NCBI GenBank assembly: GCA_004794655.1
Contig: SMMW01000145.1
Location: 2,095,501 to 2,159,500 of the forward strand
Source of the DNA: Marisa cornuarietis
Taxonomy: Eukaryota > Mollusca > Gastropoda > Architaenioglossa > Ampullariidae
Length of the DNA: 64,000 nucleotides
Direction: 5' to 3'
The notes beneath the pieces are model-generated. The model was given only the letters and a program-made list of their open reading frames with translations, had not been told where the DNA came from and did not search any database. Below, one piece after another: positions 11,251-25,600 of the stretch (position 1 is the stretch's first letter; each line of letters starts with the position of its first letter). A program made the position numbers and the translations under genes.

Positions 11251-11505
11251 TATGAGGCTGTCACCACACGAGAACAACGTAACAGCTCATTAACCGTGTG
11301 TTAGATTTGCTAATGAACAATGAAATAATCTTTATTTAATGCTAATGGAGAGAGAGACAGAGAATATGAGGTTGTCATCACAAATTTACAGCTCATTAAC
11401 CCCGTGTTAGACTTGCTAATGAGCAATGCACTAATAAACAAACAGAACTAATCTTTATTTAAAGCTAACGGCCAGAGAGAAAGAGAGACTAAGCGACTGT
11501 CATCA
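11251..11505. repeat. Tandem repeat of about 115 bp, right half
   Basis: A little over two units matching those at 4612-4826 (GAGGCTGTCA, CAGCTCATTAACC, TTAGA(T/C)TTGCTAATGA, CTTTATTTAA). The LINE insertion point lies after the GAGAGA run of the left unit and before TATGAGGCTG here. Confidence 0.75.
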
Positions 11506-12760
11506 CACGGGTCGTGTTTCTCTCAGGAACCCATCAATGCTAACCTAATTCATGACTGAGCTCCACTTACTCTCTTCCCACCCCGCATCCCAGTCTTGTG
11601 TATGAAGTGGTTTTTGTGCCACAGTAAAAAGCATCTTTTACATGAAAATTGTATTGATGGCCCGCTTAGATTGAAGGTCGAAATTAAACCTGCATATAGC
11701 ATCGTTGTCAGATAATTTTATAAATGTACATGTATTACAATGTTTAGATGTTCCGATTGATACATTACTGATACCCAGTATTGGTTTATTGTGGCTGCTA
11801 GTAAAGCAATACGAGTTGTGCATGAAGGTTATTTTTTTAAATTAGCAATGAAACTTTTTGATTAAGGTTATATATATTTATGTCACAGAGGGGTGACATG
11901 AGGCTAACAGTCAGCACAGTGAGGGTGGCCAAGTCGCATCTGTCACATGACTAATAGGTTTCTTTTTAGATAGTGGAAAAAGAAAGGGGGAAGACTATTT
12001 AATTAACTCACTGACCAGCACTTCAGTTCCCAAAGAGACACGGCAAGTGGAGGGACACTACGTCTTCCTAGAAAGGTGCAATATTCATATTTTTGTGTAT
12101 CTCAGAGTTTTTGTGTAAGTTGAAACTTTTCCTGTATTTTTTTAAAGATATAGATGTGTATTAGTAATTTGTTTTTGTTGTAACTGTCAATAGGTGCATT
12201 CTACGGGGCCAGGTGATGGGCCATGAAGTTGAGGGCTGTGAAGTCTATCGGGCCTGCAGGTGCCATGGAATATTTAAAGAGTTTTTGTTGTTGTTGTTTT
12301 GTGACTTATTTGAAGTTGTTTAATTTTGTCCTGGAGTACGTTCTGGTCGCTCTTCCGCAGAGGCAGTGCCATTTTGTGTACGTCTGACCCCAAGATCCCA
12401 GAGTGGAGGCGTCAGTGGTGTTTCTTGTTTGGTTTTAGATAATTTGTGGAATTTATATATTTTTTGTGGATCAGTGCACCATCAGCCTCCCATGACTATA
12501 GTTAACAGTGTACAAGAACATTATTCAGAGTGAACGGTAAACAGTAACCTTGTGCTGGACTTTACACTCTATTATTGTTATGTTTGTTAATCAAGCCAAC
12601 AAAAGGAACTTTCTTTCAGGACTGTGTTTACAATCAGAGATCTTAGATAGTAGTAAGGAATGACCTACATAAGTTTACTGATAAATCATTTATCAATGTA
12701 TTTAATATAAATAAATATATACAGGTTTACAAAAGAGGCAGATTTTTTTTTTTTAAGAAA
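11506..12760. other. Intergenic stretch, no supported gene
   Basis: AT-rich unique-looking sequence with only short ORFs lacking splice context. It lies downstream of the CWF19L2 3' end. I see no repeat with clear borders here. Confidence 0.5.
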
Positions 12761-13374
12761 AAAATGTGCAGAAATTTTCTACATAATCATGTTTTTATGT
12801 GCATACAGATGTGCAAATGCTTGCATGCAGTGTTTGTGTGTTTTGTGTCTGTTTGTATGAGCAAAAAAAGAGGGATTTTTTTAATGAAGCCTAATCACAT
12901 ATTTTATAACAAGGGTTTTTCACACAGTACTGTTCATACTTTCCTCTTTTGCACTCAAGATGTCACTGTACGTATTTACAACATTTATTTTGACGATGTC
13001 ACTGCATATATTTACAATGTTTGTCATCCAACTTTTCTTCATAGACACACTCTTGACCTTGTAGACAAAAGAGAAGATGAGAACCAAAGAATGTTCAAAA
13101 CAAATGATAAGTCTGACCAAACACCATTTAACATGTGCAACCCAGCATCGCTTCTTCACTTCCTACAGAAGAAGAAATTGGTATTAATCTCCTTTTCACT
13201 TTTCTCTCTTTAGTCACAAATGTATACCTGTGTATATCCAAATGTATACATATGTATGCATGTGCCTGGAAACATTTTTGTGGCACCAACAACAATTTGC
13301 ATTTTCATAAAAAAAAAAAGATAGCATATAAATAATTACAAAGAAATTAGCATTGATTTCCCTTTTAAATGTTT

Positions 13375-16300
13375 TTAATCATCTTTTGACAACTGCTGTG
13401 TCCAGTCATAAGGTTTCCACCATTCAGCAAATTCCAGAACTTTGCATCTCTGATCTTCAAACACCTCACGATGGGGTTTTCTCCAAAGAGCAGGCTCAGC
13501 ATCCAGCATTCCTCCCACTATTTCCTGCAAAAGTTTTATTTCACAGGAGAAGATTACAAAGTAGTTTACATAGCTGCTCAGACAATGTTTATTATGATTT
13601 AGTGCATTAGATCTCTCGTTCTCTGTATATGGATGTATATATATGTGTGTGCGTGCCCATGCACACCTATATAGATCTATACCCAAATAAAATAAAGGCT
13701 CAAATCATCACACAAACACATCGAGCAAGAGAGAAAACAAGAGAATATTAAGTATTTTTAACTGTTTTAAGTTTTTAGCATAAGAGAGAGAAAAAGAAAT
13801 GTGAAAAGATAAACATCTTTACTGAGTAGGCCAGAAATCAATTTCCAGAAGGAATGAGAGAGAGAGAGGGTGGGGTGGATACAAAAAAGAAAAATAGTAT
13901 TATATAAGAATAAATAAGAGTTCTGTTGTTTTATGGAAACTTACTCTTCCAAAGTATGATGGAAAACGTTGCTCATCTTCAATAACATGAGCAAAACCCC
14001 CTTGTAAGCCAAAGTCTACACTGAAGTATGGAAATCCTTTCGGAATCTGTAGATGCATTTAAAACAAAATCATTTAACACAGAACTATGCACACAGACTC
14101 ATAAACATTGCAAGCATCTTTACATATTTTTAATCTCTACATATTTTAATCAAGTATTTCTTGGAACAAAATGGAATAAAAATGCAATAAAATTAGACGA
14201 AACCAATCAATAAGAAAAACAGTAAGATCACATGATACATAAAATCACAGTGAAGTGTGAAAAACATCAAATTTCTGTGTTATTCAAGTTCTGCTGTAAG
14301 TTGACAACAGCATAGTCATCACTGTCTAGGAGATTACACTCACTGCATGTCGGATATCCTTCTTGCTAAGGTCAACCAGTTTTTTGTTGTTTGACCACTC
14401 TGGGCCAGCTTCCATGATTGCTTTCTGAAATTGCAAATATCACATTCTTGAAATCGCCACTAATATCTAACAAGGTCTAATGAGTGTTTTAAAATTAGGT
14501 GTGCACACACAGGTCAAGGACAGAGTACCTTGAAATAGATGGGCGCCATGCTGCCAGTTTCTTGATCCAAAGGAATGCACTCCACACACATGTGAGGGAA
14601 GTATTTCAGATGCATGCTGGTCTCCATGACTACCAAGTCTTGGTCCTTACTGGCGAACATCTTGACCAGGCTCTTACGAAAAGCCTGTATAAAAAGGATT
14701 TAGTTAAGCTATCACCTCCTTTTTGGTACATGAGAAAGACCAGTTGAGGTACTTGAAGAAAAATGGTACTGGCTGTTCAAACACAACTGATGTGCCTACT
14801 GTCCTTAACAAGCAAACTGAGATAACAAGGTGGGCAAAGATGACGGGTAAATAACAATGTACTCCAGTGCTTCCACTGGCCACTTTCACAAACCATCTAC
14901 ATGTAGGTCTTGGCTTTCGAAATCAAAGGCTTTTAGTTTCCATCCTTCTGTCTATAAAGAAAAATCTGAATATAAGCTATTCTGATAGCAGATTTACTAT
15001 ACTTGTAGGTGTACACAAAAGGAAGAACTGGCAGCAAGATGATAAGATTTGAATTTGATAATCTGTGCTATAAAGCATCAAAATATCAGGAAAGTGTTGG
15101 CTGTTGGTATTAGTGCCTCATGTCTCACTTTTGCTTTAGCTGAAAACATTTTTTTTTAGTCTATTAACCTGTCCTCTTTCATGCTCATAGCTTTGTCTTT
15201 TAGTTTTAAAAATGTTCCTTCTAAATTATATATGTATGTATTGAAATTATTTAGATATGTTCTATGAAACATTTCCTGAACAAAACATGAATAAAAATGC
15301 AACAAATGAAGTGAAGGTAACTAGATACCTGCTGCTGTCAAATTTTAACAGTAACTACTGCAGGAAAAAAATAACTACTTTTAACTATTTGGAAATAAAA
15401 CGGATTTTTAAGTCACACAACAGATGCTAAAATTCTGCTGAAAAAAAATTAATATTCTGCTATTAGCTAAGAATGACTGACAGCTGCACCTGTACTTCAT
15501 GCCAGACATCTTCATCAACTGATGTTCCTGAAGAAACATGCTGCATTGGCACAATCAAACAGTGGCCAGGTGTCAGTGAACGGTGTGAAGGCAAACACAA
15601 GTACACCTACAACAGAATGAATATCAGATATAATTTACTAGGTATATCTATGTATATCTGTATATCACATAAATAAAACATGAGCACATAAAAATATTAT
15701 TTGCCCAACAGTAAAAGCATTAACAAGATTACTTATTGTCAGCAGACAGAAACAAATCTGTTCTGTACCAGCACAAAGACATCACTTTTGATATAAGCTT
15801 CTCTGAGGGCTTGGAAAGCGAGATTTGAGGCATGAGTGAATTGTCAAGGATTTGCTTCTGCTACCTTTCGGCCTATGGCAATGATCAAATGCTTCGGAAC
15901 TTTGTCAAAGCAAAAGTGACACTTGTCCATAGCAGCAGTGATTTTTCTGTGCTCTGCAAAACAGTATGATGAACAACAAAATAAAGCAAAAAATGGCTGC
16001 ATTCTAAAAATGCAGATAAGATGGATGCTATCTACAGCAGTAATTCATCTCTCAGCAAACAGTAATGAAGCTTCCCATCTATCAGAAGTGTGCATCACCA
16101 ATCATAAACAGTTCTTATCTTTGTGTGATTAGTCTCAAGTTGATAAAATAAATGCTCGCTGGATAACTCTATAATTATTATATTCTAACATCTAAGGCTA
16201 ACAAAAAATAGCAACTATAAAGTGTTCAGTAAACACTAAATTATAATTCCAGCTGACCAAAGATGGCTTTGCTACGCTCCTTCTCCTCAGCTCTGGCATC

Positions 16301-16586
16301 AGATTGTTGACGAGCTGCCTTGGAAATAAAAATATCATCCACCTGGAAGTCATCATCAGTTTGTTCTTTGCTCTGCAAAAGACAAAAACACAGAAAAAGG
16401 AGGTTTTCAACCTCACTGTGCTATGAAATAAGCTGATCACTAACAATAGATGGTGGTGTGCAAAAAAAGCAATTCTTGAAAAATCTGAAATTTTATAAAA
16501 ATGCAAATTGGAACAAGTAAAGTTTCTTATGAAAGTAAGTATTTACACTTTTATATGTTTCTATATGCACACATTTATGTGTGTAA

Positions 16587-16618
<32 letters not shown>

Positions 16619-19600
16619 CTGTATATTGGATACTTCAACTAAATACTAGACAAAAAGTTCTCACCCACTTACTCTGCACCCTGTGTAGGCATGCAACTAA
16701 ATGTCACACACTACACTAAACCAATTGTTCTTTACATAATAATAATAATGAGGATTTATATAGCGTCTTTACATAAATCATACATAGACTAAATCATTAA
16801 CAACTACGCACCCATGTTCACATATAATGGACTCGCTCACTTCTACAACATACAATCACTCATACCCAAAGTTAATTACAGACACACGTTATACATGCTA
16901 ATGGTCAGGACACGGTCGCAGTGAAGTCATAGTTTGGAGAAGATGTGTCTTAAGAAGGCATTATGAAGGCCCACGACTAAATGTCACGTGATACACTAAA
17001 CCAACTACTCTTTACATTATGTATGCTTATAACTAAAGAACAGATGAAGCTCGCTATCACTCACCCTGCCAGCCAGGCGAGCAAACATAGCATTCTGATC
17101 TTCTGCTGTTCCCAACTTCTCTTGTTCCACCTGTGATACAGCAACCATTACATACTGTTAAGTGTGGCAGAGAATTCAAGGTTAAAGAAAATTATATTCG
17201 GGGGCAAGCAGATGACATGTGAGCTCTGAGGATTTAGTACTTGGTAAAATATACAAAAACACCATTTGTTACTGTTACACAAGAAAAAACAATTGATTTA
17301 TCAGATGAACTATGAAATGGCCTAGGTAGCTTCAGTAAAGCACACATGCCCTCATACCAGTTTCTTGAGGTCATGCCGATCATCGTCATCAAAGTACTTT
17401 GTCCTCTCTCCCTTTCTAGAGTGAGTCTCTACCTGTGGAAACAAGAATAAGCCTCTCTTAAGCCTCTCTGCTTCAAGACACCCTTTAAAACAGTGCCAGC
17501 AGACAGAAGGACATTTCAGTCAAAATGTAGAAGCATCGCAATCTTTCCTTTTTTTCTTCAACAAAGATGGTAGCATTGTAGATCACAGAATGAAAAAAAG
17601 CAGCTTACATTCTTCCTGTTTCTCTGCTTTCCTGTCACTTCTCTGCCATAAGTCTGCTCTGGAAGTGGCCGCACAATGCCATCACGCCCTGTTCGGGTCA
17701 GAACCACCACATTGTCATCGTCATCTTCCTTGATCTTCGATCTCGCCACTGCTGCTTGCTGTGACTGTGGTGTGGCAGAAGACCCCAGCTCTGCTTTGGC
17801 ATGTTGTGCTCCCTCCAGCTGACTTTTCAACACCTGTGCCAGTTCCTGCAAGTCATCCACTAAGATCATATAGGATATCCTGCAAGACACAACTCTATCA
17901 TGCAAGTTGCAGCACTAAAAAAGTATGCCATATAAGCTCAAACTGTAAAATTATTGTGACAAACATCATTCACAAGACCAGCAGCAAAAGGTGCTGCACC
18001 CCCCAAATCAAAGACCCATAGATTCAATGCAGAAATTATTAACAAACAAAAGGCTTAGCTAATGAACAGATGCTGAAAACAAGGTTGAAATAGTCATTTA
18101 ACCAAAGAATCCCACTTAAATACACTAATAGGAACACCTTACTACACAGATAATGTACTGTCATGTCTATTTATAAGATACCAACTATTTAGAATTAAGC
18201 ACATGCTGCCCTGTGAAATAATTTCTCCACCTTTTAAACTTTTCCATATAATTTTGATTGTCTTCATTTTATATATACGTCGTAGCCAGACTGATCAGTT
18301 TCTTTTTCAGATCCGGGTCACGGTACTATAAATTTCTGTAGCTGCACTGATTCACTTTTTTAAACTACAGAGCTAACAATACACACTGCGGACCATCAGT
18401 TAGTCGTTGCTCCTAAAAGCCCTAGCACCAATCAGTCTGTTCCTCCTGATTGTTCCTGGGAAGAGGATGGAAGTAAGGAGAATTTTCCACTGTAATTCTA
18501 GCTCTTACACATCTGGAATGCTATCTAGTCTATCTTGCATTGTGTTCTTTTGTACTTCCATCTACCACACACCCCCACTTAGCCGACACGGGATTCCACA
18601 CACACACGCAAAATAACCAAAAATCAAACCTGCCCCCCCCCCCCCACAAAAAATTGTGTTCTCTTCAGTGCATTGTTCAGCTTCAGATCAGTAAGTTTCT
18701 GTCATTGGACATGTGTGCTCTGTGCTTCACAACAGTTTTCGTCCATTATTCTGCTGTGCACAAGACGACACAAGTTACAATCACTTAACGAATACGTAGC
18801 TATTTTGTTGATACAATGAGGACAGACGTACAACATATACTGAGTCACACACACAAAGAGGTATGTAAATTTAAAATAGATTTATTTATATTATTCACAC
18901 ATGCAAAGCTTGCAACCCTGTGCTCTTCGAGGAGTAGCAAGGAATAAACTACACGTTCAAACCGATTCTATCCTACTCTACACATATCTAACTCTTACGG
19001 TGATTATTATCTGTACCTACTTCTTCTTATGCCTACTTCTTTTTATGTTACTAAGTTACTGGTAATTGAGAGGAGGGAAACGGGATTTAGAGGTACGTGA
19101 GCCACTTGACAGCTGACCAGAACACCTACATGGTGCAGTGGTACTTCTCCTGCACTCAAAATAAGGGAAACATGAAAGGGAAAGGAAGAAATTTTGAGGT
19201 ACGTGAGCCCTTTGTTAGCAGACCACAACCACAGTGCAGTGGTGCTTCTCCTGCACTCAAAATAAGGGAAACGAAGGTGAAAGAAAAGGAATTTTGAGGT
19301 CTGTGGACCACTTGTCAGCGGTCCATAACACCTACACAGTGCTGTGGTGCTTCTCCTGCATTCAAAACAGGAGACCTAATGGAAAAAGAATACTCTGAGA
19401 TATGTAAGCCACTTGACAGCAGACCATAACATCTAAACAGTGCAAAGGTATTTCTCTCGTACTCAAAATAATCAAATGGAAAAAATGACCCCCTGACCCC
19501 ACTGTGCTGCGGCGAATAGAGTGCAGGCACTGCATTTTGCCTGCTATTTATACACAAAAACTGTGGTGCTACATCACTCACTCCAGGGTCGCTCATCTTG

Positions 19601-22600
19601 CTCACATTACGAATGCACAGCTAGCCAGGTCCAGGGACTGGAAGACTTGAAAAGTGGAGGGAATGAAGCACATTCAGCGATACACACTGTCCTAAATGCT
19701 GATTTTTTTTTTTTTTCGTAAACATCTCAGAGAAGGTGAAAACTTCCGAAGTGTGAAGTCAGCGACCTTGACTATCGGCGCTAAGCGCAACCTTGGTTTC
19801 AGTCTCTGCCAGCTATGAAACCTTGTTATGGTGCTAAGATGGTGACAGGCAAAATAACCCAAGACCTAAAACTTATGACAGGTAAAGGTGAAATAAATGA
19901 TGGTCCAAAACAACTGAAACGATGAAACCTGTTAAGTAGATTAGATTACCCACGTAATCAAGCAATGTCTCGATAGTGTAATAGTTACATGCAGTGACTT
20001 TTCTTTGCTATGTTTTGCATTTGAACCTCGGGTTGTTTTTTTGGGGGGATTTTTGTTTTTTGTTTTGTTCTCAAATATGATGAATTATCTGTTAAGCCTT
20101 TCATGAAGATCCATTACTGTCAAGGTCGCTGACGTCACACTTTCGAAGGCTTCCCGAAGTTTTTGCCTTCACTGAGACGTTTACGAAAAAAAATCAGCGC
20201 CCTAAACAAGCATTGCCGCTACACAGTTTCTTTTTACACTGATTTAACTATGTGAATTTCATGAAATGCATGGCTAATTTTGAATGTTTAAACGCTAGTC
20301 ATAAAATCTAATGAAGTCAAACCAAGCTAAGAAGACAGCCTTCAGTGTAATAATTGTACCAAGAGCAGACAAATGCATGAGCAAGCATGCGAAAGGATTA
20401 AAAAAAAAATTCAAAATTTGATTCAGCAATAATTATCTTTGTACTCACAGTATCTCCCATCATTTCTGCCCTGAGAATTTTGGCTCCCAAAGCATTCATT
20501 TCGCCTTCAGACAGAATTGTGACTGCAGGTATCTTAGGCTTCCTTTCTGTTTGCCTCTCCTCTTCACTGGATGACTCATCATCAGAACTGCTTAAAGAGG
20601 AACCTAACAAACATACGCTGTTTACAAGGATTGCTGTCATAACCACAGGTCATAAAGAAAAGAGACAAGCATACAAAAAATACAGGTAAGACTAGTCATC
20701 ACATGACTAGCAAAATTCTTTAAGACCGATAGACACTTTCACAGTTGGTGACCAATATTTTTTGTTTTCTTAATAAAAGCAGAAAATTTTTTAAGTTTAA
20801 TTTTTCTTGTAAGAATTATATTTTATACATTTTTGTATTAAATGTATGCCAATCAAGGGCCATTTTAAAACAGATACAAAACTATAACTTTCGTAAACCA
20901 CAATTGTGCTTTATAATATAATATATTTTATTTAGACTGCTGAATTTGTTTTCAGTTGCTCGCTTCCAAACTGGGAAAAAATATCCCATAAAAGAACCCA
21001 AGAGAATTTTGAGTTCCTTAAGGATGTACCTTGTTCCAAAACAACATCTATTCATGTCTAATATCTCAAACTGATAAACAACACAACCTTCCACATTAAA
21101 ATATGCTTCAAATCAACACAAAAACATTTTTCAAGTCACCTGAAGGCCATAGGCTCCCAGCTTCACTCGAATCAAACATAATATATAACTACTGACAACC
21201 TAACAAATGTATAGTCTCACACAATTTATTTTATAACTCATTGCGGTTGCACTGGCAAGCCATAGCCAGCAGTTTGCTTTGTTTAAGAAGTCACAATGTG
21301 CATATTATTTTTTAAATTTAGAAATGGTTAATGGTAAAGGAACAAAAAAAATAACTCATTTTAAAGCTGAATCATTTTTGTCTACAAGTTACTTCCCTTG
21401 GTTTATATGACAAGACATCCGGTCTTTTTTAAATTTAAATTGAGGTATAGTGAGCAAAACGTGATAAAATATGCTGAGCAATGTTCTCCCTGATTTCTTT
21501 CAGTTTCAGCCAATTACTGTGTATCTTGTGATTTTCTCAATTCTGGATAATATGTATTCACGGTATTAATAACTGGAACTTTTTAAGTCATACAAAGTTT
21601 TCACTGTGGCTCTACTTCTGAAATACGAATCTGAAAGGCAGTTTGAAATATGCCAAAATATGTGAATGTTCTAAACAACAACAACAACAAAAAAATACCA
21701 CTTCCTAAAGGTAAATCAGTTCATTTCTGCTAAATGTGATATTTAAAACTAATTCAAAATTATATTTTTGTGATGTACAGTTATTTTTGTATAATTTTTT
21801 TAAATGTGGAAGCTAATGGAGACATCTTGTCTCAAAGGGAAGTGACCTTGCTGAGTTAATTTTCAGCTCAGGCTACCACAGTTTGTATGTCCTCTCATAT
21901 AAATCCACTCAAACCTGCAAAAACATGCATGAGAGCACACATTCACAGACCCTTCCAACTAAAACACAGACTTCTGTGCTTAAACTTACTTGAACTGGAT
22001 GACTGTGCATTTTCTTGCATTTGCCTCTTGCTGGAAAATGAGCGCTGTTCAGCCTGTTGGATGCTACCGCTGTTCTCTGACTTTTGAAATTCCTGTTTTT
22101 TCCACCCGGCGCTGATGACACTTCTCCCCTTGAACCCTGCATCTCTCAACCTTTCCTTGTCTTTGTTACCTACCCTGTTTTGCTCACCTTCGTCACTATC
22201 ACCTGGTTTGGCAAATTTCTTTTTCAGGGAAGATGATGAGGAGTTTGTAGTAAAATTCTTGTATGGACCACCTTCCTCATTAGTTTTGGGCTTCAAAAAC
22301 ATTCTCTGCCTGGAATCTGAGCTGTCAATAAAGTCATCAGCAGGATGGACAAAATCACTTCTGAACTTTTTATCACCATCATCTCTTGTACCAGCATCAC
22401 TGCTTTTAAGACACCTGTCTTTTCTCTTATCATAATACCTGTCTTCTCTTTGATTATAGTACCTGTCCTGTCTTCCTTGTTCATTCCTTTCTTGTTCTCT
22501 GTCATTATGTCTTTTGTGGTCATTGCCTGTGCTGTGACTCTCATAACTTGACGACCTTTTCCTGTCTTCTTGACCAAGTGGAGAACGCGATCGGCGTCTC

Positions 22601-25600
22601 CTTTCATGAAATCTCTGGTTCTTTGAGGTGTAGCGATCCTGGATTATCTCAGTCTGTGATCTCACTCTGGATTTCATACCCTTGGCTTCCTCGATCTGGT
22701 CTTGAAGTTTCTTTAAAGACTGCATGATAAAGTACTAAATCATTCATCATCCGAATCCGACACATAATAATAATAATGATGACCTGTATAGCACCTTTCT
22801 CCACTATTAAGGTGAACTCAAAGTGCTTTACACAAAGAACACACACACATGATAAATGTTGGCAGTATTTACTCCATGGCATTGGTAGAATGATTGCCAT
22901 TTACATAATGTCATGGTTTCATTTTAACATTTTATAAGCAGCTTCATCAAAGTCTATGTAGACATACAATAATTACTTTAATAATACCATTACACTAGCA
23001 CAAACCACTTTCTCATGATTACAGGAGTATTTTGTGAGGTGCAAATTTTGATGTCTGATATATATATATATCTCTCTCAGACTACACATGATTTGGTAAA
23101 AAATATTCTGATTAGTTATAAGCATGAAGAAAGATCAGATAAACTGATCTCCACTGTGGTATAAATAAAGAGACGACAACCAGCCTAAATAGTGTGCATG
23201 CATGTATGTTTACAGAATAAAATGATTTTCTTACACCATATCTCTCGGCTGCAACATCTTCTAATCGTCTCCCTTCCTCTTTGGCCTGTTGCTCACACCT
23301 TTCATATGCCTTCAGCAACCATGACAATCCACCATCACCTGCCCCAGTGGGAGCCTGCAATCCACTGGTCGTAGGTTTGTTTTCGGGGAGTCCTGTGCCA
23401 CCATCTTTCCAGTACGGGTTGAGCTCTCTGATGTTTTGCCCTGGCTGTTCAACATGAGCATCCCATAATCAAACCACATGTGAACAGTGAACAGTAATTA
23501 TGAGGCAATGTCATCCTACAAACAGACCACATGAACAGAAATCAACAGTGATATATATATATATAAAGAAATAATTAAAAAAAAAATTAATAATTATCAT
23601 AACTGTCTGATGTAAACAGGTACCCCAATCAAGTTTTTTTGGTTTTTGTGTGTTTATGGCAAATTAAGAGTTTAGTGAAGTCTTTACCTTTCTAACAAGA
23701 ATATCAACACAAAAACAAAAGGTGTCAGTAGCTTAACACTATGATCTAAAATTACATGGTCTTAAAGTTTGGGCTCACTTGATCCAGGAGGGTTCTCTTT
23801 TTCTTCTCTTCTTCTTTTTTCTTCTGCTCTCTCAGTTCATCCCTTGTTACAGTTGGTACGATTTCTGTCAAACTGGTCGAACACATCCAGTCATCTCTCT
23901 ACAATAAACAAATGACTGCAGAATAAAGCTATCTATCAAACTATTTCACTTTTTTTATTGATTATGGAGAAGACCATCCTGGTTTTTAAGAAAGGAGTTG
24001 GAAGAGCAGCAAGAATTTTGAGATTATATTTGATCACGTATAATATAATTCAGAGTTTTAATAAGTCTCGAGTCTTTGTCTTTAGAAGTTTGCTTTGTAT
24101 CGCCCTTGAGTGACATGCTGATACCATTAACTCATTAACATCATGATATATCTTGGTAGGCAAAATATTCAAGCATTTAAAAAAAAAGACATTGAAACAA
24201 AAACTAAAAGTGATAATATAATAAATCAAGACCATAACTGACATTCCAACACTGCAGAAATCAGCTGTTCCTAGCTCATTCTTTCGCAGCAAGACTTTTT
24301 TCTCTCAAGTCTAAAGGAAATCTGACAACTGCACTGTACTTTCTAAATTTTATTTTTGGACACAAAGTATGCCAAAAAGAACTCAATTCAGTTTGATTAA
24401 ACTACTGTAGAACTGAAGCACAAGAGCACCCCCTTTTGCACTGAAGTCATGGGTTTGATTCTTAAAAACTTTAATTTTTTTAATACATGTGTATTTTTCA
24501 TTTTAGTTTCCTCTTTATTTTTATTTTTACTCTTGATATTTTTCTTAATATTACTTTTATTTATGTTGCTAGTTTGAGAAGTTTACATCTAGGATTACTG
24601 CTGGTTAGTGCTGGAATCTGCCTGAGAAGTGGTTTGAAGGTTAGGATGGATAAAGATGCAGAAGCCTGATTGCACCATATAAAGACAAAACACAAGACAG
24701 TGTGCATATGCATGGCTCAATACTGTGGGAAGCACAGGAAGGAAGGCAACTGTGTACTCTAAGAAGTTTAACACTCTGTCATGGACTGGTCTGCAGATTA
24801 GAAATTTGTAATGCTGTATCCAGGTACTCAGAAATCTTCTGCCTCAGATTTGGAAGATGCGTGGCTGCATTTCACCACACTGTAGCCTGAATATTTTGAA
24901 AATTGTGTAAAACCTCTTACAGCTGCTGATGTGGCCACAGGTTTCAGGCCCAAGATATAAAAGTAACATTAATAAGATAAGAGAGTACATACCAGTGGGC
25001 TTGGTCGGCTAATAATATAAGAGCACATACCTGTAGGCTTGGTCCACTGATGGACCTGACTTGTGCTTTACAGTTGTCTCCTACTTTCTCAATCCACTGC
25101 TGCTCATCGTCACTGCCAGACTAGGACCATGAGACATACACAACATAAAGTCTTTCTTCCTACAATCTCCATGTGTAGACAGATTCATACATATGTGCAG
25201 ATATATCAGCAAACGTTTATGTGCATTTGCAGAAATATCAGCAATGGTTCATAAACAGCCACAGATCATCAACATTTTCTCAATCCACCACTGCATTCTG
25301 GAAAGTCTCTGAGTCTGGACAACATTATCCTTAACTAGTAAAATACACAAGACTTGATGCACTTACCAATGTCCATATTTAGTATTAATTAGCAAAGTAC
25401 CTTAAAAAAAATATACAACTATGCGCTCTAATCAGCAATACTTTTACTCAAGAGTATAGGACACTGTGCCTACAATCTATCAAAACATAAACATACAGCC
25501 TACAAATTAAAATATCAATATATCATACAAAAATCTGAAGCAAGACCACATTCAACATTATGTAAAAATCTCTAATGATTTATTTCATAAGAAATTTTTA

